A stretch of 64,000 nucleotides of DNA from JACVRW01 sp963734365 (GTDB lineage: Bacteria > Actinomycetota > Thermoleophilia > Solirubrobacterales > Thermoleophilaceae): assembly GCA_963734365.1 (NCBI GenBank), contig CAVTGV010000010.1:1-64000 (forward strand), in the 5' to 3' direction. The notes under the pieces are model-generated. The model saw nothing but the letters and a program-made list of their open reading frames with translations. It made no database searches and was not told where the DNA came from. Positions 25,076 through 33,740 of this stretch are shown piece after piece (the stretch's first letter is position 1; every line of letters starts with the position of its first letter). Made by a program: the position numbers and the translations under genes.

Positions 25076-27247
25076 ATGAATCATCGGCACAGAAAGTTGA
25101 GGAGGCGGAGGCACTCGAGTGGTGCCAAGGGCAAGGTCGCACTGGCCCTTGGCCTCCTGGCCACCGTCATCGTCATCGGCGTCCTCTCGGCTGCCGGCTA
25201 CGTGCTGGCCGTGGCCGCCACGGCACCGGACCTGAACGAGCTGCGCGCGGACGACAAGGGCGAGGTCTCCGTGGTCTTCGCCGCGGATGGCACCCGCCTC
25301 GGCTTCGTGCAGTCCGACATCATCCGCCGTGTCGTGCCCTTCAGCGACATGCCGCCCGCGATGCGCCAGGCCACGGTGGCGATCGAGGACGAGCGCTTCT
25401 ACAAGCATCAGGGCGTCGACTTCAACGCGATCATCCGCGCGGGGGTCAAGAACCTCGAATCGGGCAAGACCGTGCAGGGCGGATCCACGATCACCCAGCA
25501 GCTGGTCCGTGCGCTCTACATCCGCGATCCCAAGCGCGACTTCAAGCGCAAGATCCGGGAGGCCAAGTTGGCCTCCGAGCTCGAGGAGAAGCACTCCAAG
25601 CGCTGGATCCTCCATCAGTACCTCAACTCGATCCCCTACGGGACGGTGGGCGGTCGCACGGCGATCGGCGTGCACGCGGCCGCCGTGACCTTCTTCGACA
25701 AGGCCGCCAAGGACCTCACGCTCCCGGAGGCGGCGCTGCTCGCGGGCCTGCCCCAGGCGCCCTCGCAGTACAACCCGTTCCGCAACCCGGCCACCGCGGT
25801 CCAGCGCCGCAACGAGGTGCTGCAGGCGATGGCCGACAACGGGTACATCACGGCGGCCGAGGCGCGCGAGGCCTCCAAGGCCCCGCTCAGGCTCAAGCGC
25901 GGCACGCGTTACACGACCCGGCGCGAGCCCTACTTCTTCGACTACGTGCAGGAGAAGCTGATCGAGCGCTACGGCGTGGGCGTGGTCCGCCGCGGCGGCC
26001 TGCGCATCTACACCACGATCGACCCCAAGATGCAGGAGGACGCCCGTAACGCGATCAACTCCTACTGGGGTGATCCGGCCGGACCGAGCTCGGCCATCGT
26101 GGCGGTGGATCCGCGGGACGGCAGGATCCGCGCCATGGCCTCGAGCGGCACCTACGACGATCGGCTGTTCAACATCGCCGCCCAGGGACACCGCCAGCCC
26201 GGCTCGTCGTTCAAGACCTTCGTGCTCACGGCCGCGGTCATGAAGGGAGTGGACCCGGACACCACGACCTACACCTCCAAGCCGCTGAACATCAACGATC
26301 CCAAGTACGGGATCTGGCAGGTCAAGACGTTCGGCGACAGCTACTCGGGCTCGGAGACGCTGACCCGCGCGACGCTCGCCTCCGACAACACGGTGTACGC
26401 ACAGCTGATCCTCGACATCGGCCCCGACGCGGTCTGCAAGACGGCCAAGCTGCTCGGCATCACCACCAAGCTGGACTGCTATCCCGCCGAGGGCCTCGGC
26501 GGCCTCACCCGCGGCGTGACCACGCTCGAGATGGCCGGGGCATACGCCACTCTCGCCAACGGTGGCGTGCGCCACCGGCCGACGGGGATCGAGAAGGTGG
26601 TGTTCCCCGACGGAAAGAGCGAGAAGCTGGCCAACACCAAGGGCACGCGGGTGATGACCGACGGCCAGGCCTACAAGGTCGTCGACGTCCTCGAGCAGAA
26701 CGTGCAGTCCGGAACGGGCACGGCGGCCAATTACGGATGCCCCGCCGCCGGCAAGACCGGCACCACCGACGAGGCCAAGGACGCCTGGTTCGTGGGCTTC
26801 ACCCCCGAGTTGTCCGCCGCGGTGTGGGTGGGCTACCCCGACGCGGGCGTGGCGATGCCCGGCGCGCAGGGCGGCACCTACGCGGCGCCGGTCTGGCACG
26901 CGTTCATGTCGGCGGCGCACGGCGACTTCTGCGGATCGTTCCCCGAGCCGACGGAGCCGTTCGTGGCCTCGCCCTTCTTCGGCAAGTACGCCAGCACAGG
27001 CGGCGCCAACACCGGCAGCTACTACGACTACAACTCCGACGGCGGCTACACCGAGGACCCCAACGCGGGCACTGACACCGGCGGCAGCGGCGACACCTCC
27101 ACCGGCGGCGGCCAATACGACCCGAACCTCTACGAGTCGCCCCCGCAGGGGGACCCGAACGTCCAGGCGCCGCCCGAGGCTGCGCCCGCACCCGCCCCGG
27201 GTACCGGCGGCACGGGCGGCACCGGGGGCACGGACCCCAACGGCTAG
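25076..27247 (+). CDS. Class A penicillin-binding protein (PBP1a-like)
   Basis: Bifunctional peptidoglycan synthase anchored by one N-terminal helix (about residues 22-45). The GT51 domain at about 60-240 has AIEDERFYKHQGVD and QGGSTITQQLVRAL. The transpeptidase domain has PGSSFKTFVL with the active-site Ser near 377, SDNTVYAQL as the SxN motif, and AGKTGTTDEAKDAWFVGF with KTG near 559. The C-terminal 100 residues are Gly/Thr/Pro-rich and probably extend into the wall. ATG at 25076 is selected over an upstream ATG in the same open frame, because MNHRHRKLRRRRHSSG gives the typical basic cytoplasmic tail and an AGGGAAAG lies upstream. Of its 723 residues, the tail is unusually low-complexity. 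Confidence 0.94.
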   Translation: MNHRHRKLRRRRHSSGAKGKVALALGLLATVIVIGVLSAAGYVLAVAATAPDLNELRADDKGEVSVVFAADGTRLGFVQSDIIRRVVPFSDMPPAMRQATVAIEDERFYKHQGVDFNAIIRAGVKNLESGKTVQGGSTITQQLVRALYIRDPKRDFKRKIREAKLASELEEKHSKRWILHQYLNSIPYGTVGGRTAIGVHAAAVTFFDKAAKDLTLPEAALLAGLPQAPSQYNPFRNPATAVQRRNEVLQAMADNGYITAAEAREASKAPLRLKRGTRYTTRREPYFFDYVQEKLIERYGVGVVRRGGLRIYTTIDPKMQEDARNAINSYWGDPAGPSSAIVAVDPRDGRIRAMASSGTYDDRLFNIAAQGHRQPGSSFKTFVLTAAVMKGVDPDTTTYTSKPLNINDPKYGIWQVKTFGDSYSGSETLTRATLASDNTVYAQLILDIGPDAVCKTAKLLGITTKLDCYPAEGLGGLTRGVTTLEMAGAYATLANGGVRHRPTGIEKVVFPDGKSEKLANTKGTRVMTDGQAYKVVDVLEQNVQSGTGTAANYGCPAAGKTGTTDEAKDAWFVGFTPELSAAVWVGYPDAGVAMPGAQGGTYAAPVWHAFMSAAHGDFCGSFPEPTEPFVASPFFGKYASTGGANTGSYYDYNSDGGYTEDPNAGTDTGGSGDTSTGGGQYDPNLYESPPQGDPNVQAPPEAAPAPAPGTGGTGGTGGTDPNG

Positions 27248-27302
27248 GCGACCACTAGTCCTGGCCGAGCTCGAGCTGATCGCCGCCATACAGGCCGCGC
27301 TC

Positions 27303-28169
27303 GTGGACCGCAGCGGCAGGCTCGTCCACTGGAGCGGCGACGACGCCGCCGTGGTGAGGGCCCGGCCGCTCGCCGTGACCTCGATCGACACCGTGGTCGA
27401 GGGCACGCACTTCCGGTCAGAGACCCATTCGCCCGCCGATGTGGGCTGGAAGGCACTGGCCACCGGCCTCTCCGATCTCGCCGCCATGGGCGCCGAGGCA
27501 GGCGAGGCGTACGTGTCGCTGGTGCTCCCGGAGGGCTTCGGCGGCGCGCTCGAGGTCGTGCAGGCGATGGAGGAGCTCGCCGCCGAGTGTGGTGTCACGA
27601 TCGCCGGCGGCGACGTGGCCGGCGGTCCGATCCTGGTGGTGACCGTGGCCGTCACGGGCTGGGCCGATGCCGAGGAGGAGCTGGTGACCCGCGCCGGGGC
27701 GTCACCCGGGGATCTCGTCGGCGTGACCGGCGAGCTGGGCGGTTCCGAGGCCGGCCGCCTGCTGCTCGAGCGGGGCGAACGCCGGCCCGAGCGCCTGGTG
27801 GAGCGACACCTGCGCCCCCGCCCGCGGCTCGGTGAGGGCCGCGCGCTCGCCGCTGCCGGCGCCACGGCGATGATCGACCTGAGCGACGGGCTGGCCACCG
27901 ACGCCGGCCACATCGCCGCCAGCAGCGGAGTGCACCTGACGGTCGAGCTCGCCAGGTTGCCGCTCGACGAGAGCGTCACGGCCGAACAGGCGGCCACCGG
28001 TGGCGACGACTACGAGCTGCTGGTCACCGTGCCGGCCGCACTGCGAGCCGCCGCCGAACAGGCCGCGGAGCTCACCTGGATCGGCGAGGTGTCGTCCGGC
28101 GAAGGGCTGGCCCTGGTGGCGCAGGACGGCCGGCTGGTCGAGGGCCTGTCGGGCTTCGAGCACACCTGA
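27303..28169 (+). CDS. thiL: Thiamine-monophosphate kinase
   Basis: Phosphorylates thiamine monophosphate to the active diphosphate. Motifs include SGDDAAVV at the N-terminus, TSIDTVVEGTHFR, DVGWKALATGLSDLAAMGA, GGDVAGGPILVVTVAVTG and MIDLSDGLATDAGHIAA, all classic for ThiL. The conventional start is GTG at 27303, which leaves only 13 residues before GDD. Family-like sequence (LAELELIAAIQAAL) continues upstream in frame to a CTG at 27261, with no ATG, GTG or TTG, so the true start is probably that CTG. The gene follows the PBP1a stop closely, and its stop is 10 bases from the convergent M28-like gene. Confidence 0.9.
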   Translation: MDRSGRLVHWSGDDAAVVRARPLAVTSIDTVVEGTHFRSETHSPADVGWKALATGLSDLAAMGAEAGEAYVSLVLPEGFGGALEVVQAMEELAAECGVTIAGGDVAGGPILVVTVAVTGWADAEEELVTRAGASPGDLVGVTGELGGSEAGRLLLERGERRPERLVERHLRPRPRLGEGRALAAAGATAMIDLSDGLATDAGHIAASSGVHLTVELARLPLDESVTAEQAATGGDDYELLVTVPAALRAAAEQAAELTWIGEVSSGEGLALVAQDGRLVEGLSGFEHT

Positions 28170-28179
28170 GCCGAAGGCC

Positions 28180-29961
28180 TCAGCGATCCAGCGCACTGCT
28201 CGTGCCGCCCAGCGAGCCCGGCCCGGCGTAGGCGCCCGGCCCGAAGACCGAGGGCCTCTCCTCGGGCGTCGGTTGCTCCTCCTCGGGAGTGCGCCAGGCC
28301 AGCTCCGAGACAGCGCAGGCCACCCCGAGCAGCAGGCAGCCCACGAGAGCCATGGCGAAGCCGACGCTGTGCCCGGTCACGAGCATGACGAGATACCAGG
28401 CCGCGGAGAGCGGGTCGATCGAGAGTGCGAACAGGTAATACAGGGCCACCAGCAGGGGCAGCACCAGCCCCAGGGCCACCATGACCATCCGCCCGCGCCG
28501 GGGCGGCAGCGGCCGCGTGAGCACCGCGAGCATCCACAGGTGCGCAGCGGGCACCGCGAGCAGTCCGGCCCAGGGGTTGAGCGCCCACAGCAGCATGCAG
28601 CCGAGGCTCAGGCCGAGCGCCACCGCCACCGCCGCGCCCGGCTCCCCGGGTTGCTTGAGCTCGGGATCGGGACGCGCCGCCAGCCAGCGCGCCAGCACGA
28701 ACGCCAGCAGCATCGCCGCGGCCAGGCCGCCCAGCACACCCAGCGCCGGGCCGTCGAGCGGCAGCACGTCCGGTGGGACGGGGGCGGCCGGCGGGGTGGG
28801 CGTGGCTCCCACCAGCGCGAGCAGCTCCGCCAGCGCGAGTGCGGCCAGGAAGGGCGCCACCCACGCTCCCACGAAGCGCAGCCAGCGCAGCACGTCGATC
28901 TGGCGCCGCCGCGCCCGCGCTAAGGCGTCCACGGACGCCACGAGCACGGGGAGCAACAGCGTGCCGGCCAGCAGCGAGATCACCCAGCCGGGCAGGACCT
29001 GGCTCACCGCCAGCAGATAGGAGTCCGGGCCGTGGCCGGGGCGGCGCCCCTGATCGAGAGCGGTGACCGTGCGCAGGGTGGCTCGTCCGAGGGCGCCGAG
29101 TCGATCCTCGTCGATGGCCTCCACGGGGCCGTCGCCCGGCTCGGGCAGCTCGCCGCTGCCCGAGATCCGCACCGAGTCGTAGCCGTCCGCCAGCAACACG
29201 CCCTGCGGCCCGATGCCGAGCGGGAACGCCAAGCGGGACAGCTGGCCGACGAGCCCGTTGCCGCCGGCGGCGCTCTGAAGCTCCTCCCGAATCGACTCCT
29301 CCACCGTGCGCTCGAGCCCGATCCCCACGCGGCGCGAATCGTTGGACCACGCCTGCACGGAGGGCTTCTCGGCGTTCGAGCCGATGCTCGACATCACGAT
29401 CACCGCGTCCACGAAGGACGGCGAGCCGAGCTCGGACAACAGCCGGTCGGTGCCCACCTCGCCCAGGTACGAGCCGTCCACCGAGGCCAGCACCAGTGTC
29501 TTGCGCGATGGCCGGCCTTCGAATACCCGCGCCAGCTCGAGCAGCGCGGCGGTATCCGAGGCGCTGCCGGGTCCGTCGGGAACCCCCGGCGCATCGCGGG
29601 CCGCCACGATCACGATCTGACGGCGGGACCCACCGGCGCGACGACCGATCACGTTCTCGAGCTCGCGGCCGGCGTAGCTGAAGCGCTGACGCTCCACCTG
29701 AAAGCCGCGCGCCTCCAGCGAGTCGCGAGAGTCGGCCACGAAATCCGCCGTCGCGGCGTCGCCCGGCTCTCCGGCCCGGCGGTCGGGCTGGTCGGTGGCG
29801 ATCCGGGCCGCCAGACGGGCCGCTTCACGCCCGTCGAACAGCACGTCGGCGGCCAGTCCCTGCTCCAGCGGTCCCGGGCGCGACTGGAAGGAGAACATGG
29901 CCAGCACCACCGCCAGGAGCGCCGGAATGAAGGCCGCCCTGTACACCCGCGCCTCTATCAC
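28180..29961 (-). CDS. Degenerate M28-like membrane protein
   Basis: A 593-residue protein with an N-terminal anchor helix (FIPALLAVVLAMFSF), a luminal/extracytoplasmic domain at about 40-300 folded like M28 aminopeptidases, and about seven hydrophobic helices in the C-terminal half. In the M28-like part, RQIVIVAARDAP stands where the metal-binding His-x-Asp should be, SASDTAALLELARVF keeps only the bridging Asp, and LASVDGSYLGEVG replaces the paired Glu. Metal ligands therefore appear lost, and it is likely a non-catalytic relative. The start is GTG at 29961. It is divergent from the response regulator with 24 bases between starts. Function unknown. Confidence 0.75.
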   Translation of the reverse strand: MIEARVYRAAFIPALLAVVLAMFSFQSRPGPLEQGLAADVLFDGREAARLAARIATDQPDRRAGEPGDAATADFVADSRDSLEARGFQVERQRFSYAGRELENVIGRRAGGSRRQIVIVAARDAPGVPDGPGSASDTAALLELARVFEGRPSRKTLVLASVDGSYLGEVGTDRLLSELGSPSFVDAVIVMSSIGSNAEKPSVQAWSNDSRRVGIGLERTVEESIREELQSAAGGNGLVGQLSRLAFPLGIGPQGVLLADGYDSVRISGSGELPEPGDGPVEAIDEDRLGALGRATLRTVTALDQGRRPGHGPDSYLLAVSQVLPGWVISLLAGTLLLPVLVASVDALARARRRQIDVLRWLRFVGAWVAPFLAALALAELLALVGATPTPPAAPVPPDVLPLDGPALGVLGGLAAAMLLAFVLARWLAARPDPELKQPGEPGAAVAVALGLSLGCMLLWALNPWAGLLAVPAAHLWMLAVLTRPLPPRRGRMVMVALGLVLPLLVALYYLFALSIDPLSAAWYLVMLVTGHSVGFAMALVGCLLLGVACAVSELAWRTPEEEQPTPEERPSVFGPGAYAGPGSLGGTSSALDR

Positions 29962-29972
29962 TCCGCCCAACC

Positions 29973-29978
29973 TACAAT
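29973..29978 (+). promoter_or_regulatory. -10 element TACAAT of a probable leaderless promoter
   Basis: TACAAT matches the TANNNT actinobacterial -10 box and lies seven bases upstream of the GTG start of the response regulator gene, the distance seen when transcription starts at the first base of the codon. No Shine-Dalgarno sequence fits between them. Transcription of the operon as a leaderless mRNA is therefore likely. Confidence 0.55.
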
Positions 29979-29985
29979 TCCGAAG

Positions 29986-30687
29986 GTGAGTGCCTCCGCA
30001 CCCCGCATTCTGCTCGTTGACGACGAGGACGCGGTTCAGAAGCTGCTGACCTACCCGCTCCGCAAGGAGGGCTACGACGTGGTGCCCGCGCTCGACGGCC
30101 AGGAGGCGCTCGACAGGCTGTCCGAGGACAACTTCGATCTGGTCGTACTCGACGTGATGATGCCCAAGCGCGACGGGTTCGACGTATGCCGCGAGATCCG
30201 CTCGCGCAGCACCGTGCCGATCATCATGCTCACCGCCAAGGCGGAGGAGACCGACATGGTGCTCGGTCTGGAACTTGGCGCCGATGACTACATCACCAAG
30301 CCGTTCTCGGTCCGGGAGTTCCGCAGCCGCGTTCGGGCCGTCCTGCGCCGCGCCGCGCTGGCGGCGCCCGAGGAGCGCTTCGAGGAGCCCATCGAGGCCG
30401 GCGACCTCAGCATCGACTTCGAGAAGCGGCTCGTGCAGGTGCGCGATGACCCGGTGCGGCTCACCTACGTGGAGTTCGAGATCCTCGCCGCCCTGGCGCG
30501 CACGCCGGGTCGCGTGTTCAGCCGCACGATGCTGCTCGAGCGCGTGTGGGGGGACGCGGCCTATCGCGATCCGCGCACGATCGACGTGCACATCCGCCAT
30601 CTGCGCGAGAAGCTCGAGTCGGAGCCCAAGACTCCGGAGCTGATTCTCACGGTTCGCGGCGTGGGCTACCGCTTCCAGGACGGGTGA
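29986..30687 (+). CDS. OmpR-family response regulator
   Basis: Two-component DNA-binding response regulator of 233 residues. The receiver domain at 7-120 has LLVDDEDAV with the acidic pair, LVVLDVMMPKRDGFD with the phospho-acceptor Asp, IIMLTAKAEE and the Lys in DDYITKPFS. The C-terminal winged helix (about 135-230) ends RTIDVHIRHLREKLES and VRGVGYRFQ. GTG at 29986 is the start. The stop overlaps the histidine kinase start by four bases, and an HtrA-type protease follows the kinase, the same order as the mycobacterial MprA-MprB-PepD envelope-stress system. I infer a similar stress role but not the same ligand. Confidence 0.93.
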   Translation: MSASAPRILLVDDEDAVQKLLTYPLRKEGYDVVPALDGQEALDRLSEDNFDLVVLDVMMPKRDGFDVCREIRSRSTVPIIMLTAKAEETDMVLGLELGADDYITKPFSVREFRSRVRAVLRRAALAAPEERFEEPIEAGDLSIDFEKRLVQVRDDPVRLTYVEFEILAALARTPGRVFSRTMLLERVWGDAAYRDPRTIDVHIRHLREKLESEPKTPELILTVRGVGYRFQDG

Positions 30688-32114
30688 GCCGGATCCGATC
30701 GCTGGGCAACAAGGTCGCGCTGCTGTTCTTCCTGATCACGGCGGCGGCCTTCGGTGTCATCTACTTCTGGGTCGTCACCCAGCCCGAGTCGAGCCTCGAG
30801 GAGCGCCGCCTGGGCGACCTCGAGCTGGTGGCGGATGCCTCGTCGCTGTCTTTTTCACAGCTCCGGGTGGGCGACTCGGGGACGCCTCAGCTGGAGAAGC
30901 AGGTACGCGGCGTGGCCGAGGCGACGGATTCCCGGGTGACGCTCCTCCGCGTCAGCGAGAATCCGGTGGGCCGGCAGCTTGACCGAAAGGGGCTGCGCTT
31001 CTATCCCCAGGCGGAGTCCGGGGAACGGCTGGGCGACCCCAACGCCTATGCGCTGGCGCGCCGCGCGGCCCGCACCGGGAAGCAGCAGAGCGGCTTCGGC
31101 ACCTTCGAGGACGAGGACATCGGAATCGTTGCCCAGCCGATCCCGAAGAAGGACGCCCAGTGGGTGGCGGTGTTCTCGCGCGACTTCGCGGAGGTGGCCG
31201 AGACCGTCTCCTTCATCCGGGACCGCGTGCTGTGGGCCACCGGCGCCGCGCTTCTGATTGCGCTGATCGGCGGCGGGATCGTGGCCGGCCGCCTGGCCCG
31301 CCGGGTGCGCCGCGTGGAGCGTGCGGCCGCGGACGTGGCCCGCGGGCGCTTCCACGAGCCCCTGCCCGTGGACTCCGAGGACGAGCTCGGCCAGCTCACG
31401 CGCACCTTCAACGACATGCAGCGCCAGCTGCGCGAGGTCGACATCGCCCGCAAGGAGTTCATCGCCACCGCGTCGCACGAGCTGCGCACGCCGATCTTCT
31501 CCCTGGCCGGCTTCGTGGAGCTGCTCCAGGACGAGGACCTCGACGACGAGACGCGTCGCGAGTTCATCGACACGATGGCCGAGCAGGTGGCGCGCCTGCG
31601 AAAGCTCTCGGTGGACCTGCTCGATCTATCCCGGCTCGACTCCGGCGCGATGGAGCTGCAGCACGAGAACGTCGACCTCGCCGAGCTCACGCGATCCGTG
31701 GTGGGCGAGTTCCGGCCCGCGCTCACCGACCACGGCACGAACGTGCTCATGCAGGTCCCGGAGGCCGGGCCGCTGGCGCACTGCGACCGTGAGCGGGTGG
31801 CCCAGATCATGCGTATCCTCCTCGACAACGCGCTCCGGCACACCCCGGAGGGCACTGACGTCACCGTGAGCGCGCACCGCGACAACGGGGCCGCCGAGCT
31901 CACGGTGGCCGATTTCGGCCCCGGCCTTCCTGCCGGGTCGCACGAGAAGGCCTTCGAGCGCTTCTACACCGGAGACGCCGCCCGGGGCGCCGGCCTGGGA
32001 CTGGCCATCGCCCGCGAGCTCGCCGAGCGAATGGACGGACGGCTCGTGCTCGACAACGGCGAGCGGAGAACGTCGTTCGTGCTGCGCCTACCGTCGGACG
32101 GGACCCTCGCGTGA
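30684..32114 (+). CDS. Sensor histidine kinase
   Basis: Membrane histidine kinase of 476 residues. The N-terminal helix (LLFFLITAAAFGVIYFWVV) and a second helix near 180-200 (TGAALLIALIGGGIVAGRLA) flank an extracytoplasmic sensor domain of about 150 residues. HAMP follows, then the phospho-acceptor His in FIATASHELRTPIFSLAGF (about residue 265), and the ATPase motifs QIMRILLDNALRHTPEG (N box), VADFGPGLP (G1) and GAGLGLAIARELAE (G2). GTG at 30684 overlaps the regulator stop. Its own stop overlaps the HtrA gene start, so all three proteins are translationally coupled. Confidence 0.93.
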   Translation: MSRIRSLGNKVALLFFLITAAAFGVIYFWVVTQPESSLEERRLGDLELVADASSLSFSQLRVGDSGTPQLEKQVRGVAEATDSRVTLLRVSENPVGRQLDRKGLRFYPQAESGERLGDPNAYALARRAARTGKQQSGFGTFEDEDIGIVAQPIPKKDAQWVAVFSRDFAEVAETVSFIRDRVLWATGAALLIALIGGGIVAGRLARRVRRVERAAADVARGRFHEPLPVDSEDELGQLTRTFNDMQRQLREVDIARKEFIATASHELRTPIFSLAGFVELLQDEDLDDETRREFIDTMAEQVARLRKLSVDLLDLSRLDSGAMELQHENVDLAELTRSVVGEFRPALTDHGTNVLMQVPEAGPLAHCDRERVAQIMRILLDNALRHTPEGTDVTVSAHRDNGAAELTVADFGPGLPAGSHEKAFERFYTGDAARGAGLGLAIARELAERMDGRLVLDNGERRTSFVLRLPSDGTLA

Positions 32115-33283
32115 GGAGGCTCGCGGCGCTCGCGGGCGCGGCCTGCGCGCTCGCGGTCTTCGTGGGCTGCGCGAGCTCCGGGGACAACGACGACAGCGGC
32201 GCCGCGCAGGCGCGCGAGGTCACCACCACTCGCGTGCAGGTGGTCAAGGGCATCGGCCGCGAAGGCGGCTTCGAGCCCGGCCGCATCTACGAGCAGCTCT
32301 CGCCCGGGGTCGTCACGATCCTGTCCCTGTTCGGGAATTCCACCAGCCTCCTCGAGGACGGCGGCGAGGGCGGGCAGGGCTCGGGCTTCGTCCTCGACGG
32401 TGAGGGCTACATCGCCACCAACGCCCACGTGGTCACGGCCGAGTCGAACGACTCGGAGCGCGCCGATCAGGTGTTCATCGAGTTCTCGGACGGCAACCGC
32501 GTGCCGGCGAAGATCGTCGGCACGGACCCCAATGCCGACGTGGCGCTGCTGAAGGTCGATCCGAAGGGCCTGTCGCTCACGCCGCTGACGCTCGGTCACT
32601 CGGCGCCGATCAAGGTCGGCGAGCCGGTGGCGGCCATCGGCAGCCCGTTCGGGGAGCGGCAGTCACTGTCGATCGGCGTCGTCTCCGCAGTGGACCGCAA
32701 CATCCAGTCGCTCACCCGGTTCGGCATCGGCAACGCGATCCAGACGGACGCCGCGATCAACCCCGGCAACTCCGGCGGGCCCCTTCTCGACGCGAAGGGC
32801 CAGGTGATCGGGGTCAACGCCCAGATCAAGTCCCAGTCGGGAGGCGGCGAGGGCGTGGGGTTCGCCGTCCCGGTCGACACCGTGAGCCGCTCGCTGCGCG
32901 AGCTGCGCAGAGCCGGGGAGGTGGACTACGGCTACCTCGGTGTCTCCACGCTGATCCTGTGGCCGCAGCTGGCCCAGCGCCTCGACATCGGCGCCAAGTC
33001 CGGCGCGCTGGTCCAGGAGGTCGAGCCCAACAGTCCGGCCCGCGACGCAGGTCTGGAGGCCGGTGACGACTCGATCACCTTCCAGGGCCAGTCGGAAATC
33101 GCGGCGGGGGGAGACGTGATCGTCGCGGTGAACGGCGAGCCGTTGACTCGCGAGGACGACCTCTCGGACGTGATCAGCCGGCTCGGAGCAGGAGACAAGG
33201 TGGCACTCACCGTGCTGCGCGACGGAGAGCGGCGCAAGGTCGAGATCGAGCTCCAGCCGCGGCCGGCCGGAAGCGCCCCGTAG
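32111..33283 (+). CDS. HtrA/DegP-type serine protease with PDZ domain (lipoprotein)
   Basis: Extracytoplasmic quality-control protease. It begins with a lipobox-like signal, AVFVGCASSG, so Cys near residue 19 would be lipidated. The trypsin-like domain has the catalytic triad in TNAHVVT (His), NADVALLKVD (Asp) and NPGNSGGPLL (Ser). A PDZ domain (about 285-380) follows with GALVQEVEPNSPARDAGL. The 390 residues are typical for PepD/HtrA of actinobacteria. GTG at 32111 overlaps the kinase stop (GTGA), which matches the MprAB-PepD arrangement in which the protease is made with its regulators and probably limits their signal. Confidence 0.94.
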   Translation: MRRLAALAGAACALAVFVGCASSGDNDDSGAAQAREVTTTRVQVVKGIGREGGFEPGRIYEQLSPGVVTILSLFGNSTSLLEDGGEGGQGSGFVLDGEGYIATNAHVVTAESNDSERADQVFIEFSDGNRVPAKIVGTDPNADVALLKVDPKGLSLTPLTLGHSAPIKVGEPVAAIGSPFGERQSLSIGVVSAVDRNIQSLTRFGIGNAIQTDAAINPGNSGGPLLDAKGQVIGVNAQIKSQSGGGEGVGFAVPVDTVSRSLRELRRAGEVDYGYLGVSTLILWPQLAQRLDIGAKSGALVQEVEPNSPARDAGLEAGDDSITFQGQSEIAAGGDVIVAVNGEPLTREDDLSDVISRLGAGDKVALTVLRDGERRKVEIELQPRPAGSAP

Positions 33284-33326
33284 CCCCGCGTTCCCGGCGG
33301 GCGACGAAATTCTGTTTCCGGGTAGG

Positions 33327-33731
33327 GTGCAAAACGAGTTGGAGGCCTCACAAGCAACCGACAGCCGGGACGTCTCACTCACCATTCCGGCACGTCCCGA
33401 CTACCTCGTACTCGCGCGCCTGGCGCTATCCGCGGTGTGTCGCCTCACGCCGCTCTCTCCCGAGGAAGTGGCCGATCTCAAGCTCGCCATCACCGAGGCT
33501 GCCAACGACTTCGTCGACGAGTCCCGCCCGCTCGACGACGAGTCCCGGCTGAGCTTCTCCTTCCGCTTGACCGACGACACGCTGCTGATGGATCTCGACG
33601 GTCCATCCGGCCCGGTGGCGGCGAGCGAGCAGGAGCTGAGTCGGGCGATCATCGACGCCACCGTGGACGAAGCTTCCTTCGCGTCGGGTCAGACCAGGCT
33701 GACCAAGTATCTGAGAACTCCCGCCGAGTAG
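33327..33731 (+). CDS. RsbW-like anti-sigma factor / serine kinase (HATPase)
   Basis: A 134-residue stand-alone histidine-kinase-like ATPase of the SpoIIAB/RsbW type. DLKLAITEAANDFVDES near residue 50 is the N-box helix that binds ATP-Mg, and DTLLMDLDGPSGPV matches the G1-like strand, although the usual DxGxG is altered. Such proteins hold a sigma factor and phosphorylate a STAS antagonist. No sigma factor gene is adjacent; a STAS protein is encoded at 48234. GTG at 33327 is the chosen start. The trehalose genes follow 9 bases after the stop, which hints at stress co-regulation. The altered G1 motif makes kinase activity uncertain. Confidence 0.82.
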   Translation: MQNELEASQATDSRDVSLTIPARPDYLVLARLALSAVCRLTPLSPEEVADLKLAITEAANDFVDESRPLDDESRLSFSFRLTDDTLLMDLDGPSGPVAASEQELSRAIIDATVDEASFASGQTRLTKYLRTPAE

Positions 33732-33740
33732 TCTGGCCGC

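Noticed and set aside
24932..27997. 1021-residue minus-strand open frame
   Set aside because: Antisense to PBP1a and thiL, both well supported; long stop-free stretches are common opposite GC-rich genes.
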